Shown in pieces: positions 63,389 to 64,000 of a stretch of DNA of 64,000 nt. The stretch is from Pseudomonas chlororaphis (GTDB taxonomy: Bacteria; Pseudomonadota; Gammaproteobacteria; Pseudomonadales; Pseudomonadaceae). Location: positions 2,679,734 to 2,743,733 of the forward strand of contig CP011020.1 of assembly GCA_001023535.1 (NCBI GenBank), written 5' to 3'. Position 1 is the first letter of the stretch. The number at the start of each line of letters is the position of its first letter. The notes beneath the pieces are model-generated. The model ran no database searches. It was not told the origin of the DNA and worked only from the letters and a program-made list of their open reading frames with translations. The translations under genes were made by a program, and so were the position numbers.

Positions 63389-64000
63389 TTATTTACCCAA
63401 CCCCAAATTCGCCTCCGCCAAATCCAACTCCCCCAGCACTTCACGCAGCACGTCGTCGCCGATCTGGTGATGGCGGCTGAGGCGATACAGTTCCAGGCGC
63501 TGGGCTTTCAGGGCCTTGAGGCGCAGGCGGCGCTCCAGCAGGTCCATTTCGAACGCCAGGGCCTGGGCTTCGGCGGAGTCGTTGAACACCTCCAACTGAT
63601 GGCGGTACTCACTCATCAATCGCGCCTTGACCTCGGTCGCCATGGCCGCCGCTGGCGCACTGGCCGGCTCGGCGGGCTCTTCCACTTCCAGCGCACGGAT
63701 CGCCGCCTCGGCGGTCTTGCGCCAGGCCTCGCGCACTTCGGTGCGGCGCTTGTCGTCGGGACTTTGCTCGATGCCCCGCAGCAACAGTGGCAAGGCGATG
63801 CAGGCGGCGATCAACGATAGCAGGATCACCCCCGCGGCGATGAAGATCAGCAAATCGCGCTCGGGAAACGCTTCCCCGGCGCCCAACAGCAACGGCACCG
63901 ATAACACGCCCGCCAACGTCACGGCCCCTCTCACTCCACCGAAGGTCAGCAGCCAGCAGGAGCGCGCCGTCGGCACCAAGGTCAACTCCCCCTTGCCACG
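63389..64000 (-). CDS. CPA1-family Na+/H+ antiporter (5' truncated)
   Basis: The frame is open to the right edge, so the N-terminal membrane domain is missing. The visible part starts RGKGELTLVPTARS and has the conserved GGVRGAVTLA segment of the antiporter core, two further membrane helices (LIFIAAGVILLSLIAACIALPLLL), and a long charged cytoplasmic tail rich in R/E/L with coiled-coil character. CPA1 antiporters exchange sodium or potassium for protons. A similar antiporter gene follows the dapC region in P. aeruginosa, so this is the right-hand core flank of the island. Confidence 0.85.
   Translation of the reverse strand, partial: RGKGELTLVPTARSCWLLTFGGVRGAVTLAGVLSVPLLLGAGEAFPERDLLIFIAAGVILLSLIAACIALPLLLRGIEQSPDDKRRTEVREAWRKTAEAAIRALEVEEPAEPASAPAAAMATEVKARLMSEYRHQLEVFNDSAEAQALAFEMDLLERRLRLKALKAQRLELYRLSRHHQIGDDVLREVLGELDLAEANLGLGK

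Noticed and set aside
55400..63390. Prophage or integrative element for the 55-63 kb island
   Set aside because: No integrase, transposase, tRNA target or att-like direct repeats were seen, and the genes are separate modules in mixed orientation.

Overview
The window reads as chromosome of a fluorescent Pseudomonas (P. fluorescens group). It is GC-rich and densely coded, and the housekeeping gene order matches Pseudomonas (purU-mvaT-sbcB; pykA to sadC to fumarase; ispD-ftsB-eno-kdsA-pyrG; the dnaE/lpx/bamA/rpsB block; map-glnD-dapC). Almost every larger intergenic gap holds REP-type palindromes of the kinds common in this group (GTGGGAGCgagCTTGCTCGCGA and GTGGCGAGGG...CCCTCGCCAC). No tRNA, rRNA, CRISPR array, integrase or insertion sequence was seen. 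Both ends cut a gene: a flippase-like membrane protein on the left and a Na+/H+ antiporter on the right.

Layout. 0-2.5 kb: membrane protein fragment, small conserved protein, purU, mvaT. 2.5-11.1 kb: sbcB, then a tightly overlapping six-gene + strand operon (RDD protein, SpoIIM-like, DUF4129, DUF4350, MoxR ATPase, DUF58), probably an envelope-located MoxR chaperone system. 11.1-19.3 kb: PilZ protein, TPR lipoprotein, pykA, enoyl-CoA hydratase, [2Fe-2S] reductase, diguanylate cyclase SadC, class I fumarase. 19.5-22.7 kb: C4-dicarboxylate sensor/regulator pair dctBD. 22.7-23.6 kb: a 297-bp unit containing the ispD 3' end in three tandem copies. 23.5-50.0 kb: a long minus-strand run of essential genes for isoprenoids (ispD, dxr, uppS), glycolysis (eno), LPS (kdsA, lpxA/B/D), lipids (accA, fabZ, cdsA), nucleotides (pyrG, pyrH), outer-membrane assembly (skp, bamA, rseP), replication (dnaE, rnhB), tRNA modification (tilS) and translation (frr, tsf, rpsB). 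50.3-55.2 kb: map, glnD, dapC on the + strand.

55.2-63.4 kb is an accessory island between dapC and the antiporter. It holds a DUF6124 gene behind an unusual inverted-repeat leader, a DUF3800 protein, an 865-aa ABC-type ATPase with a zinc-hook CxxC and a C-terminal Arg/Glu/His set resembling the RloC/PrrC anticodon nucleases, a GIY-YIG/zinc-ribbon protein, a PD-(D/E)xK endonuclease with an AbiJ-like N-terminus, a HigBA toxin-antitoxin pair and a decayed small gene. Mixed orientations, wider gaps and the defence-type gene set suggest a defence hot spot. The most interesting items are the RloC-like protein, the leader element (a second, orphan copy lies at 11.26-11.49 kb) and the tandem triplication beside ispD.
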